A DNA stretch of 64,000 bases, taken from NCBI RefSeq assembly GCF_000775915.1, contig NZ_BBLT01000001.1, positions 806,001 to 870,000 on the forward strand, in the 5' to 3' direction. The notes below the pieces were generated by a model. The model was given only the letters and a program-made list of their open reading frames with translations, was not told the origin of the DNA and did no database searches. Shown piece after piece: positions 35,681-45,241 of the stretch. The DNA comes from Sporocytophaga myxococcoides. Lineage in GTDB: Bacteria > Bacteroidota > Bacteroidia > Cytophagales > Cytophagaceae. Position 1 is the stretch's first letter; each line of letters starts with the position of its first letter. A program made the translations under genes and the position numbers.

Positions 35681-36526
35681 ATGAATTTACACGTAATAAA
35701 TACAGGATTTTTTAAACTTGATGGCGGAGCTATGTTTGGTGTAGTGCCTAAAACACTTTGGCAAAAAACTAATCCGGCCGATGAGAAAAATTTATGCACC
35801 TGGGCTATGCGTTGTCTTCTTATAGAAGATGGGAATAAACTCATATTAATAGATACAGGAATTGGAGATAAACAGGATGATAATTTTTTACGCCATTACT
35901 ATTTGCATGGTGAAGATACTCTGATTAAATCTATTCATAAGGCAGGTTTTTCTGAAAATGATATTACGGATGTGATACTGACCCATTTACATTTTGATCA
36001 TTGCGGAGGAGCTACTGTATATAATAAAGATAGAACGAAAATTGAACCGACTTTTAAAAATGCCGTTTATTGGTCTAATGAAGATCACTGGAAATGGGCT
36101 TCAATTCCAAATCCCAGAGAAAAGGCGAGCTTTTTAAAGGAAAATATATTTCCACTTAGGGAAAGCGGGAACCTTGAATTTGTGGGGATCCGAGAGGAGA
36201 CACCTTTCAGGTCGATAGATTTTTTATTTGTAGATGGACATACAGACAAGCAGATGATTCCACTTATAGAATATAAGGGAAAGAAAATCGTTTTTGCTGC
36301 AGATCTGTTGCCTTCAGTTGGGCATATTCCTATTCCTTATATCATGGCCTATGATACTCGACCATTGATTTCAATGCAGGAAAAGGAACTCTTTTTTACA
36401 GATGCAATTAGCAAAGATTACATCATGTTTCTGGAGCATGACTCTGTACATGAGTGCTGTACTGTTCAGGAAACTGAAAAGGGATTTAGAGTAAAAGATA
36501 CATTTAAATTAAAAGAAGTGTTGTAA
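35681..36526 (+). CDS. MBL-fold metallo-hydrolase (lactonase/glyoxalase-like)
   Basis: A 281-residue cytoplasmic metallo-beta-lactamase-fold hydrolase. The dinuclear zinc motif ILTHLHFDHCGGATVY (HxHxDH) lies near residue 104, and later ligands are in FVDGHTDKQM, AADLLPSVGHI and FLEHDS. The layout resembles the N-acyl-homoserine-lactonase/MBL group, but the substrate is unknown and no quorum-sensing gene is nearby. It abuts the patatin gene with no gap, so the two hydrolases are probably co-expressed and might act on related ester or lipid substrates (inferred). Confidence 0.85.
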   Translation: MNLHVINTGFFKLDGGAMFGVVPKTLWQKTNPADEKNLCTWAMRCLLIEDGNKLILIDTGIGDKQDDNFLRHYYLHGEDTLIKSIHKAGFSENDITDVILTHLHFDHCGGATVYNKDRTKIEPTFKNAVYWSNEDHWKWASIPNPREKASFLKENIFPLRESGNLEFVGIREETPFRSIDFLFVDGHTDKQMIPLIEYKGKKIVFAADLLPSVGHIPIPYIMAYDTRPLISMQEKELFFTDAISKDYIMFLEHDSVHECCTVQETEKGFRVKDTFKLKEVL

Positions 36527-37303
36527 ATGAAAATCGGATTGACACTTTCCGGCGGAGGGGCAAGGGGTATTGCTCATCTTGGAATTTTAAAGGCATTAGA
36601 GGAAAAAGGATTAAAGCCGGATATGATTTCTGGTGTGAGTTCAGGAGCAATAGTTGGAGCATTATATGCTGCCGGACTGAAACCTGAACAAATTCTTGCT
36701 ACCCTTTTGAAACCCAGGATGTTTAAGTATTTCAGGCCAGCATGGAGCAAATTTGGACTTTTAAATATGCAAAGACTGATTCCAATTTATAAGCTTTATC
36801 TTCCTTGTCTGACTTTTGAAGAACTTGAAATAAAGCTATTTATATCAGCAGCTGATTTAAAAGAAGGGAAAACTATATATTTTGACAGTGGAAATCTGAT
36901 TGAGCCAATACTTGCATCTGCTTGTATCCCATTGCTTTTTGCTCCATTTGTTTATGGCGAAAAAAGACTTGTTGACGGGGGAGTTATTAATAATTTGCCT
37001 GTTGAACCTCTTATTGGTAAAGTAGATTTCCTCATTGGGGCTCATGTGAATCCTAATAATCCCAGTTATGAAGTTACATCAATAAAATCAATGGTAGAAA
37101 GAACTTTTAATCTGGCAGTTGGTTGTAACGTAAAACCGAGGAAAGATTATTGTGATTTGGTTATCGAACCCCAGGCTTTGTGTAAATATAGGATTTTTGA
37201 TTTGGGTAAAGCGGAAGAAATTTTTAATATCGGATATGAAAGTGCTTTAGAAACGATTTGTAAAAATGAAAAACTAGATGCCTTTCTAAAGCAGAAACCT
37301 TAG
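36527..37303 (+). CDS. Patatin-like phospholipase family protein
   Basis: A 258-residue cytoplasmic patatin. The Ser-Asp dyad is intact: the oxyanion hole TLSGGGARGIAHLGILKALE is at residues 6-25, the nucleophile is in SGVSSGAIVGALYAAG (GxSxG) near residue 40, and the Asp lies in RLVDGGVINNLPVEPL. It lacks a signal peptide and an outer-membrane barrel, so it is not of the secreted PlpD type. It starts on the base after the MBL-fold gene ends, which makes a tight two-gene unit. Confidence 0.9.
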   Translation: MKIGLTLSGGGARGIAHLGILKALEEKGLKPDMISGVSSGAIVGALYAAGLKPEQILATLLKPRMFKYFRPAWSKFGLLNMQRLIPIYKLYLPCLTFEELEIKLFISAADLKEGKTIYFDSGNLIEPILASACIPLLFAPFVYGEKRLVDGGVINNLPVEPLIGKVDFLIGAHVNPNNPSYEVTSIKSMVERTFNLAVGCNVKPRKDYCDLVIEPQALCKYRIFDLGKAEEIFNIGYESALETICKNEKLDAFLKQKP

Positions 37304-37469
37304 TAAACGAGTAAATTTTTATTATTGAAAAAAGTAAAGTTTATATTACAGTTATTATCTAATCCAGCCTGAATTGAATAATTATAGGTTTTGGATTTTT
37401 TCAGTTTTTATTTGAATTAAAAGTGAATTATTAGGATATTTGATAAGCAAAAAAATCCAATCTTAGGAT

Positions 37470-37919
37470 ATGAAGAAACATTTAATAATTGCCGCCCTAG
37501 CTTATACTGCAATTTCATCCGTTTCCGCACAAAACGACAAATCAAAATCAAAATCATCACCTTATACTTATGTAAGTGCTGATGCGAAACTAACTAAATA
37601 CCATACTGAAGATGAGTTGAAAGGTCTTGGAAAACTAGAACTTACTCAGCTATACATGGAAAGAATTAAAATTCTTACAGAAGTTGTTCCTTATTTGGCA
37701 TTACAATCTAAGCCAGGAGCTACTTTAAAAGAAATGGGAATTCCTGAAACACCTTTGAATCTTGACCACGTGGAGAAAGAAGTGAAAAATAAAGGAACCT
37801 ACCTTGCTGCGGTACAAAATACCTTAGATGATATAATTCCATATGCAGATAAAGGCAATATAATCTGGTCTATTATGTTTTTTGAGGAGATTATAAAAAA
37901 GGCTGAAACTGGTCACTGA
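37470..37919 (+). CDS. Exported hypothetical protein
   Basis: A 149-residue protein with a clear signal peptide (MKKHLIIAALAYTAISSVSA) and a short Lys/Ser-rich linker (DKSKSKSSP). An alpha-helical region with no cysteine follows (ELTQLYMERIKILTEVVPYL). I do not recognise a family. The 166-bp region upstream has only imperfect promoter matches, such as near TATAGGTTTTG at about 37383. A terminator shared with the convergent tyrS gene follows directly. Confidence 0.75.
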   Translation: MKKHLIIAALAYTAISSVSAQNDKSKSKSSPYTYVSADAKLTKYHTEDELKGLGKLELTQLYMERIKILTEVVPYLALQSKPGATLKEMGIPETPLNLDHVEKEVKNKGTYLAAVQNTLDDIIPYADKGNIIWSIMFFEEIIKKAETGH

Positions 37920-37927
37920 AATTTTAA

Positions 37928-37952
37928 AAAAGTCCCGAATTCCGGGACTTTT
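37928..37952. terminator. Bidirectional terminator between the exported orphan and tyrS
   Basis: Perfect 10-bp arms (AAAAGTCCCG / CGGGACTTTT) with a 5-nt loop; T tracts lie on both strands, between converging genes. Confidence 0.88.
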
Positions 37953-37958
37953 GTTCTT

Positions 37959-39236
37959 TTAATTAACTTTTAAAAGGAAATAATTTTTCTTTCCTTTTTG
38001 AACAAGCAGATATTTGTCCTGAAGTAATTTATAATCAATTCGTTGTTCCGACTCGATTTTTATTTTATTAATACTTACGCCACCACCCGTTATCATTTTT
38101 CTTGCCTCTCCTTTAGATGTGAAAATTACATTTCCGGTAGCAACTGAAAGTAAATCAGTAATAGTAGGTGTTTCTGCCAGCAAATCTTTAGTAATTTCTA
38201 CCTGAGGTACCCCTTCAAATACTGACAATAAAGTGTCTTCATCCAGACTTTCAAGATCTTCTGTTGTAGACTTGCCGAAAAGTATTTCGGAAGCTTTAAC
38301 AGCGGTAATATAATCTTCTTTGGAATGTACACGTGTTGTTATTTCTTCAGCCAAAGCCTTTTGAAGTATTCTCATATGAGGAGCAGTTTCATGCTCTTTC
38401 TCCAATGCTTCTATATCTTCTTTAGTCTTTAATGTGAAAATTCTAATGAATTTTTTTGCATCATCATCAGCACTATTCAGCCAAAACTGATAGAACTTAT
38501 AAGGAGAAGTCATTGAAGGATCTAACCAGATATTCCCTCCTTCAGACTTTCCAAATTTGGTACCATCGGCTTTTGTCAACAAAGGGGTGGTCAAAGCAAA
38601 AGCTTCACCTCCTTCCATTCTTCTGACAAGTTCAGTTCCTGCAGTAATATTGCCCCACTGATCAGAACCTCCCATTTGAAGACGGCAGTTTTTATTTTTG
38701 TATAAATGAAGGTAATCATAACCTTGCAGCAACTGGTAAGAAAACTCAGTAAAAGAAATACCAGTTTCAAGTCTCTTCTTTACAGACTCTTTTGACATCA
38801 TGTAATTAACTGTCAGATGTTTTCCAACATCTCTTAAAAATCCTATAAAACTAAAATCTTTAAACCAGTCATAGTTGTTAACTACCTCTGCCGCATTTTC
38901 TCCTGTAAAAGAAAGAAACTTCGTTAACTGTTTTTTTACACAGTTCTGATTATGAGTTAACGTTTCTTCCGATAGCAGTTTGCGCTCCTCTGATTTACCG
39001 CTTGGATCTCCGATCATTCCGGTAGCACCTCCAACCAGAGCAACAGGTTTATGACCTGCGTTTTGAAAGTGAACAAGGATCATCACCTGAACAAGATTAC
39101 CTACTGTAAGTGATGATGCAGTAGGATCAAAGCCTATGTAACCCGCTGTAATTCCTTTATTCAGAAGTTCTTCCGTCCCTGGCATGATATCGTGCACCAT
39201 GCCTCTCCATTTAAGTTCTTCAACAAAATTTTTCAT
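37959..39236 (-). CDS. tyrS: Tyrosyl-tRNA synthetase with atypical HIGH motif
   Basis: Charges tRNA-Tyr. The 425 residues comprise a Rossmann catalytic domain (1-about 220), an anticodon-binding helical domain and a C-terminal S4 RNA-binding domain (about 355-425, [18 protein letters not shown]). The tyrosine pocket ([20 protein letters not shown]) and the KFGKS loop ([15 protein letters not shown]) are intact. The class-I HIGH site reads T44-V-G-N47 (SLTVGNL) where HxGH is usual, so the first histidine, which contacts ATP phosphate in the Bacillus enzyme, is a threonine. It is the only visible TyrRS gene here and the frame is full length, so it is presumably active. Confidence 0.93.
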   Translation of the reverse strand: MKNFVEELKWRGMVHDIMPGTEELLNKGITAGYIGFDPTASSLTVGNLVQVMILVHFQNAGHKPVALVGGATGMIGDPSGKSEERKLLSEETLTHNQNCVKKQLTKFLSFTGENAAEVVNNYDWFKDFSFIGFLRDVGKHLTVNYMMSKESVKKRLETGISFTEFSYQLLQGYDYLHLYKNKNCRLQMGGSDQWGNITAGTELVRRMEGGEAFALTTPLLTKADGTKFGKSEGGNIWLDPSMTSPYKFYQFWLNSADDDAKKFIRIFTLKTKEDIEALEKEHETAPHMRILQKALAEEITTRVHSKEDYITAVKASEILFGKSTTEDLESLDEDTLLSVFEGVPQVEITKDLLAETPTITDLLSVATGNVIFTSKGEARKMITGGGVSINKIKIESEQRIDYKLLQDKYLLVQKGKKNYFLLKVN

Positions 39237-39257
39237 TATTCAGATATTAAAAGATCG

Positions 39258-39287
39258 CAAAGATAGGAAAATCAATTGATTCCTGAA
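39258..39287 (-). promoter_or_regulatory. Bacteroidota-type promoter of tyrS (-7 TATCTTTG)
   Basis: Minus-strand TATCTTTG (39265-39258) with TTC in place of TTG at 39287-39285, spacer 19 nt. The tyrS ATG lies 22 nt downstream of the -7 element. Confidence 0.55.
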
Positions 39288-39377
39288 GAGGCAGAACAGT
39301 AAATGTCATAATAATAATTTAGGCTCTGTTATTAAAAATTACTTAACTTTAACAGTTAAATTCAAAATATCTAAATC

Positions 39378-40400
39378 GTGGCTGTAAGTCCTGAGAGTGT
39401 AATTAAAGATCTTAAAAACGGGAAATATGCTCCGGTTTATTTTCTGCAAGGAGAAGAGCCTTATTTCATTGACACAATCTCCGACTTTATTGAAAAAAAC
39501 TGTCTCAATGAATCAGAGAAAGGCTTTAATCAGACAATTCTGTATGGTAAAGATGTTAATATCAGCACAATAATGCAAAATGCAAGGAAGTTTCCTATGT
39601 TTTCTGATAAGCAGGTTGTTGTCATAAAGGAAGCTCAGGAAATTTCTGATCTGGGAAAAGAAGCGGGAGATAAGTTGCTGGATGCTTATATTCAGAATCC
39701 CTTGGCATCAACAGTATTGGTATTTTGTCATAAGTATAAAACTGTTGATGGAAGAAAAGCAATTGGTAAAAGTCTTGAAAAACATACTGTATTCGTCAAT
39801 TCCAAAAAGCTCTATGATAACAAAATACCGGAATGGGTAGAGGGATATTTTGCTGATAAAGGATTTAAAGTCAACCCAAGAGCAGCAGGCATGATCAGCG
39901 AGTACATCGGTAATAACCTGAGCAGGATTGCTAATGAAATAGACAAGCTTCTTATCAATTTAAAGGAAAAGGTAGTGATAGATGAAGCCCTTGTTGAGAA
40001 GTATGTTGGGATTAGCAAAGAATACAACGTATTTGAGCTTCAGAATACTTTAATTAAGAGAGATGTTCTTAAAGCTAACCGGATCCTTAAATATTTTGAG
40101 GCTGACCCCAAAAGCAATCCCGCAATTCCGATAATTGTTACTTTGTTCAATTTCTACATGAAGGTTCTCATGATCCATGCGTCAGAAGACAAGTCGGAAG
40201 GAGGGCTGGCGAAGTTGTTAGGAGTGAATCCATTCTTCGTTAAAGACTATATTGCTGCGGCCAAGAGTTATCCTCCTCAAAAAGTCATTAATATAATTCA
40301 TTACATTCGTCAGGCAGATCTGATGTTAAAAGGGGTCGATAATGTGAGTGTTGGAGAGGGGGATATTTTGAAAGAACTTGTCTTTAAAATTCTACACTAA
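39378..40400 (+). CDS. holA: DNA polymerase III subunit delta
   Basis: Clamp-loader subunit that opens the beta sliding clamp. The 340 residues start with GTG at 39378. The N-terminal region YAPVYFLQGEEPYFIDTISD is typical of HolA (PVYFL.GeE), followed by the AAA-like core (SDKQVVVIKEAQEISD) and the C-terminal collar helices. No earlier ATG gives this N-terminus, so the GTG start is supported by the conserved motif. It is monocistronic as far as seen; the next gene starts 131 nt downstream. Confidence 0.93.
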   Translation: MAVSPESVIKDLKNGKYAPVYFLQGEEPYFIDTISDFIEKNCLNESEKGFNQTILYGKDVNISTIMQNARKFPMFSDKQVVVIKEAQEISDLGKEAGDKLLDAYIQNPLASTVLVFCHKYKTVDGRKAIGKSLEKHTVFVNSKKLYDNKIPEWVEGYFADKGFKVNPRAAGMISEYIGNNLSRIANEIDKLLINLKEKVVIDEALVEKYVGISKEYNVFELQNTLIKRDVLKANRILKYFEADPKSNPAIPIIVTLFNFYMKVLMIHASEDKSEGGLAKLLGVNPFFVKDYIAAAKSYPPQKVINIIHYIRQADLMLKGVDNVSVGEGDILKELVFKILH

Positions 40401-40444
40401 TTCAAAAACAGGTAATTAATCCGTTTTTAATTTTAATGATCAAA

Positions 40445-40478
40445 TTCAATTTTTATTTTTACAAAAATAAAAATTGAA
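40445..40478. repeat. 34-nt AT-only palindrome (16-bp perfect arms)
   Basis: Arms 40445-40460 (TTCAATTTTTATTTTT) and 40463-40478 are exact reverse complements with a 2-nt loop. It lies between holA and the TPR gene. It may act as the holA terminator, but with almost no G+C in the stem and a 2-nt loop it could also be a cruciform or protein-binding site for the operon that follows. Confidence 0.5.
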
Positions 40479-40531
40479 ATAATACCGTTTACGCTTTAAA
40501 AATTCATATTAGTTTTATTAAATAAGGCACT

Positions 40532-43500
40532 ATGCTGAAAAAACTTTTAATTTTTTCTTTTATACTACTGACTCCTCTTTTTGTGCGTGCTCAGAATACA
40601 ATGGTCAAAGTTTCTTATGATCAGTTGTTCAGAGATGGGGTGGAGCTTTTAGACAAAGAAAAATATGCCGCCGCCCGCCATGCATTTGAGAAATATGTTG
40701 GTCAGGGAATAAATGACCTGAAAACCATAGATGCAGAATATTATATTGCATTTTCTGCCTTGAATCTCTTTAATCCTGATGCAGAGCCTCTTTACAAACA
40801 ATTCATTTTAAAATATCCATACCATGCAAAGGCTTCTCTAGCTCATTTTGATCTTGCTACTTTTTACTATAACGGCAAAAAGTATGAGAAAGCAATTCAA
40901 TATTTTGAAAAGGTAAATCATGAAAACCTGAATGAAGAGCAGCAGCTTGATGCTAATTTTAAACTGGCCTATTCATATTTAAATGTTAAAGCTTTTGATA
41001 AAGCAGCTCCTCTTTTTAATAAAATCAAAGGAGGAAAGCACAAGTATACATATGCTGCCAGTTATTATGCCGGTTATCTTGAGTTCAGAAATGGTGAATA
41101 TGATGCCGCTTTAGCTGATTTAAAGAAGGCAGAGGAAAATGAATCATATAAGCCACTTGTGCCATACATGATTGTCAATATCTATTATAAAAAAGGCGAG
41201 CTGGACCAGTTGATAGCATATGCAGGATCTGTTACAAGCAGTAAGCAGGACATCCAGAACGCAGATGAATTTTACCTGCTGACAGGAGAGGCTTACTTTA
41301 GAAAAGAAGATTATCAGAAAGCTGAGGAGAATTTTTCTAAATATATCCGAACTGCTAAAGTAAAAGCAAATCCTGAGATTCAATACAGATTATCCTATTC
41401 TCAATTTAAGAATGGACAATATGAAGATGCTGCTGAAAACTTTAAGGGACTGGCAATAGGTAATGACTCCATCTCCCAGGCAAGTGCATATTATCTTGGG
41501 GTTTCTTATTTACAAACCGGAAAGAAAGACTTCGCAGTTACGGCTTTTAATCAGGCTAGAAAAAGTAATCTAAACAAGGATATTCAGAAAGAAGCTTTAT
41601 TTAATTATGGCAAAGTAAATTTTGATCTTGAAAGGTATACTGAAGCAATTCCAGCCTTAAAAGAATTTTTGAAAAATTATCCTACAAGCACTCATATTCC
41701 TGAAGCAACAGAAATTCTTAGTGAGTCTTTATTAAAAACCAAAGACTACTCTGATGCAATCTCATACATCGAAGGTCTTAAATCCAGAAGCCTTAGAATA
41801 AATGCTACTTATCAGATTGTAACTTTTTTGAAAGGAACCGAGCTGTTGAATAATAACAACTTTCAGGAAGCAATTAATATGTTTAACAAGTCACTGGAAT
41901 ATCCTATTAATAAGGATTATGTGATTTATGCAAACTTCTGGAAAGGTGAGGCTTTGTCATACCTGAAAGATTATAATGCAGCTATAAATGCTTATGCTGC
42001 TGTATTTACAAATAGTAAAGATGACAACGAGTATTATCTGAAGTCAAGATATGGAATAGGATATGCCTATTATAACACTAAACAATTTGACAAAGCATTA
42101 ACTCATTTCAGAGCTTATGTAGACAAAGTAAAAGGCGAGAAAAATAAACAAAACTACAATGATGCATTGTTGCGATTAGCGGATTTGTATTATGTAACGA
42201 AGCAATATGAGCAGGCAATAAAATATTATGATGAAGCTGTTGCAGATAAGAGCTCTGATATTGATTATGCCTATTATCAGCGTGGTCTTGTAAAAATGAA
42301 CTTAGGAGAAGTGCTGGATGCGAAGGCAAATTTCGAGGCTGTAATCAAACGTTATCCTAATTCTTTATACTATGATGACGCTTTATTTCAGAAAGGTCAA
42401 CTGGAGCTTCAGACAGGTGAAAATAATGATGCTGTAAAAGCATATAGTGCTTTGATCGGCATAAAACCAGGAAGTCCATATGCTCCCTATGCATACAGCA
42501 GAAGAGCAATAGCATACTTCAACCTGAAAGATTATGAAAAAGCGATTCGAGATTATCAATACATACTAGATAATCTCCCTACTCATGAAGAATCACAAAA
42601 TGCTCTTAAAGGTATACAGGAAGCCCTTGCAGCAGCGGGAAGGGAAGAAGAGTTTCCAGCTATACTTGCTAAGTTCAAAGAATACAATCCAGATAATAAA
42701 GAATCTGCTTCTTTGACAGTTCTTGAATTTGAAAATGCAAAGGCTCTTTATAACAATCAAAAATACCCTCAGGCTATTCAATCATTTCTGACTTTTATCA
42801 ATGGAAATCCGAATAACCCTAATGTAAAAGAAGCGCAGTATTATATGGCTGAATCTTATTTCAGACAAAACGAATTGCCAAGTGCAATTGAATATTATAA
42901 AAAGGTTACAGAAAGCAGAGCAAGTAGTTATTACAATAAGGCAATTCAAAGGCTTGCAGATCTTAGTCTTTTAAATAAGGATTATCAGTCAGCAAAAAAT
43001 TATTATCAGATTCTCCTTGCTCAGGCAAGTAGTAAAAAAGATAAGTCTATCGCCAATGTAGGTCTTGTAGTTTCTTATTATAATACTCAAAAATATGATT
43101 CCGCTCTTTATTATACTTCTGAAATTCTGAAACAAGGTAACTCCACTCTGGATGCAGAAAGCAAAGCGATGCTTTATCAAGGCAAGATAGCTATGGCCAA
43201 AGGAGAGAATGATAAAGCTGTAGACTATTTTATTCAGACAATAAATGCTGCCAAAGATGTCAATGCGGCAGAGGCTCAATACCTCATCGCAAAGATTCAA
43301 TACAATGACAAAAAGTATAAGCAGTCTCTTGAAACCTTATACGATCTGAATAATAATTTCTCTATCTATGATGATTGGCTTGGGCGTTCATTTTTGCTTA
43401 TAGCAGAAAATTTTGTTGCTCTTAATGAGTTGTTCCAGGCTAAGGCTACATTGAAGTCAATAATAGAAAAGTCACCACATAAAGAAACTGTAGAAAAAGC

Positions 43501-43585
43501 CAAAGTGCGATTAAGCGAGCTGGAATCAAAAGAGAAAGAAACTGAAAAGATAGAAAAAGGACAGGAGGGAAAGAGCAATGAATAA
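40532..43585 (+). CDS. Large exported tetratricopeptide-repeat protein
   Basis: A 1017-residue protein with a signal peptide (about 1-21, ending FVRAQ) and TPR units over nearly its whole length. Examples are KYAAARHAFEKYVGQG, DYQKAEENFSKYIRTA, QFDKALTHFRAYVDKV, DYEKAIRDYQYILDNL and QNELPSAIEYYKKVTE; I estimate more than twenty units. The C-terminus is highly charged (ELESKEKETEKIEKGQEG). It is likely a periplasmic scaffold. It is the first gene of a cluster: the stop overlaps the next gene, encoding an outer-membrane barrel, by 8 nt, and the HU/SPOR and TonB-like genes follow. TPR proteins of this size in Bacteroidota often hold outer-membrane assemblies together (inferred role). Confidence 0.85.
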   Translation: MLKKLLIFSFILLTPLFVRAQNTMVKVSYDQLFRDGVELLDKEKYAAARHAFEKYVGQGINDLKTIDAEYYIAFSALNLFNPDAEPLYKQFILKYPYHAKASLAHFDLATFYYNGKKYEKAIQYFEKVNHENLNEEQQLDANFKLAYSYLNVKAFDKAAPLFNKIKGGKHKYTYAASYYAGYLEFRNGEYDAALADLKKAEENESYKPLVPYMIVNIYYKKGELDQLIAYAGSVTSSKQDIQNADEFYLLTGEAYFRKEDYQKAEENFSKYIRTAKVKANPEIQYRLSYSQFKNGQYEDAAENFKGLAIGNDSISQASAYYLGVSYLQTGKKDFAVTAFNQARKSNLNKDIQKEALFNYGKVNFDLERYTEAIPALKEFLKNYPTSTHIPEATEILSESLLKTKDYSDAISYIEGLKSRSLRINATYQIVTFLKGTELLNNNNFQEAINMFNKSLEYPINKDYVIYANFWKGEALSYLKDYNAAINAYAAVFTNSKDDNEYYLKSRYGIGYAYYNTKQFDKALTHFRAYVDKVKGEKNKQNYNDALLRLADLYYVTKQYEQAIKYYDEAVADKSSDIDYAYYQRGLVKMNLGEVLDAKANFEAVIKRYPNSLYYDDALFQKGQLELQTGENNDAVKAYSALIGIKPGSPYAPYAYSRRAIAYFNLKDYEKAIRDYQYILDNLPTHEESQNALKGIQEALAAAGREEEFPAILAKFKEYNPDNKESASLTVLEFENAKALYNNQKYPQAIQSFLTFINGNPNNPNVKEAQYYMAESYFRQNELPSAIEYYKKVTESRASSYYNKAIQRLADLSLLNKDYQSAKNYYQILLAQASSKKDKSIANVGLVVSYYNTQKYDSALYYTSEILKQGNSTLDAESKAMLYQGKIAMAKGENDKAVDYFIQTINAAKDVNAAEAQYLIAKIQYNDKKYKQSLETLYDLNNNFSIYDDWLGRSFLLIAENFVALNELFQAKATLKSIIEKSPHKETVEKAKVRLSELESKEKETEKIEKGQEGKSNE

Positions 43586-45239
43586 AGGAAAAAAGACTTT
43601 TATGAGATCATTTAAAATAGCGGTTATTTCAGTTGTTGCCGTTTCATTTTTTAACACTGCTTTTGGTCAGGGCGAGATTGAAGACAAAGTTGTGATCATT
43701 GAAAAAGAAAGGAAGCTTGATCTGCCTGAAGCGAACAGAAACTTTGAGAAGGTTCATTTTGATGTGAAGACACCTCCGGCTAAGCCTCAGGAATATAAGC
43801 TAGAGGAGGTGAAATTAAACCTACCTAATCTTCCAAGTAAGATAAAATTACTTATGATGCCGGATGAGCCTTTGAAAAAATTCTATGGCAACTATGTAAA
43901 GGCTGGTTTCGGTAATTATGGAACTCCATATCTGGAAGCTTTTATAAACAGTAAGAGAAGTGAAAAATATCTTTATGGACTTCATTATAAACACTACTCA
44001 TCCAAAAATGGTCCTGTTGGTAAATCGCTATCAGGCATGAGTGATAACCTGGCAGAAGCTTATGGTAAATATTTTACCTCGAATCAGGTAATCTGCGGAG
44101 GTATAGGGTATTCCAGAATGAGATTCAACTACTACGGTGGTGATGAGAACATAATAAAGTTCCAAGATATAAAACAAGTTTATCAATTGTTTAATGTTAA
44201 TGCGGGCATTGAAAATCTTGATAAAACCAACCAGATCAGTTATAATCTTGGATTAAATTACTATCATTTAAGCGACAGATATAACGCGAAAGAAGGCGAA
44301 TTTCTGACTGATTTCAATGGCGTTTATAAGTTGGACGAAGACAGAAAAGTCAATGTAGGTGCGGTACTTTCGTTATCAAACAGAAAAGACTCAAGTAAAG
44401 TTAACAGAGCATTTTTTATGCTGAAGCCTTCATATTCCATGGTAATGGATAAAATTAGGCTTAATCTTGGATTCAATGTAGCTTATACAAATGATTCGGT
44501 TAAGTCAGTGAAAGGTGTTCATCTGTACCCTAATCTGAAAGCAGAGTATGATGTTGTAGATAAGCAACTGATTGCTTATGCCGGATTAGATGGAGAGATG
44601 CAAAAGAACACTCTGAGGAAGTTTGTGTATGACAACCCTTATCTTGGGGGCAATGCGGCTTTATTGCATACTAACAAGTCAATAGAGTTTTTTGTAGGCG
44701 CAAAAGGTCATGTTATTGGGAGATTGAATTATAATGCAAGATTCTCTTATCAGAACTATAAAAACCTTTATTTCTTCAACAACGGAAATCCTGATACGTC
44801 AAGATTTGTTACCCTATACGACAAAGGAAATACATCCCTTACTCAGTTGACCGGGGAGCTGTCTTATGATGTTTCAAAGGAATTGCTAGTGGAGTATAAA
44901 TTGAATTACTATGGGTATAATGTCAGTGACTTTGAATATGCCTGGGAAAGACCCTCATTTTATACTTCTTTTAGCGGAAGGTATAATTTGGAGAAAAAAA
45001 TATTTATAAATGTTGATATTTACTATATTAGCGGATTAAAAGCTAAAAACTTTGTGAAGAATGAAGTCGTAAAACTAAAACCTATAACAGATCTTAATCT
45101 TAAGGTCGAATATAGATTTTCACCTGCTTTTTCTGCGTTTTTGGAGTTTAATAATATTTTATCTAAAAAATATCAAAGATATTTGTACTACCCCGTTAAA
45201 GGAATTAACGTATTAGGTGGTTTAACTTACTCGTTTTGA
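43578..45239 (+). CDS. Outer-membrane beta-barrel protein (TonB-dependent-receptor-like barrel)
   Basis: A 553-residue exported protein. A signal peptide (from MRSFKIAVISVVAVSFFNTAFG; a second ATG at 43602 could be the real start) is followed by a linker rich in charged and proline residues (KTPPAKPQEYKLEEVKLN). A long series of amphipathic strands with frequent Tyr/Phe/Asn turns follows, ending in VLGGLTYSF with the terminal Phe of barrel proteins. The plug domain of true TonB-dependent receptors is absent. The 8-nt overlap with the TPR gene and the overlap of its stop with the start region of the next gene point to one transcript. Confidence 0.8.
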   Translation: MNKGKKTFMRSFKIAVISVVAVSFFNTAFGQGEIEDKVVIIEKERKLDLPEANRNFEKVHFDVKTPPAKPQEYKLEEVKLNLPNLPSKIKLLMMPDEPLKKFYGNYVKAGFGNYGTPYLEAFINSKRSEKYLYGLHYKHYSSKNGPVGKSLSGMSDNLAEAYGKYFTSNQVICGGIGYSRMRFNYYGGDENIIKFQDIKQVYQLFNVNAGIENLDKTNQISYNLGLNYYHLSDRYNAKEGEFLTDFNGVYKLDEDRKVNVGAVLSLSNRKDSSKVNRAFFMLKPSYSMVMDKIRLNLGFNVAYTNDSVKSVKGVHLYPNLKAEYDVVDKQLIAYAGLDGEMQKNTLRKFVYDNPYLGGNAALLHTNKSIEFFVGAKGHVIGRLNYNARFSYQNYKNLYFFNNGNPDTSRFVTLYDKGNTSLTQLTGELSYDVSKELLVEYKLNYYGYNVSDFEYAWERPSFYTSFSGRYNLEKKIFINVDIYYISGLKAKNFVKNEVVKLKPITDLNLKVEYRFSPAFSAFLEFNNILSKKYQRYLYYPVKGINVLGGLTYSF

Positions 45240-45241
45240 AA

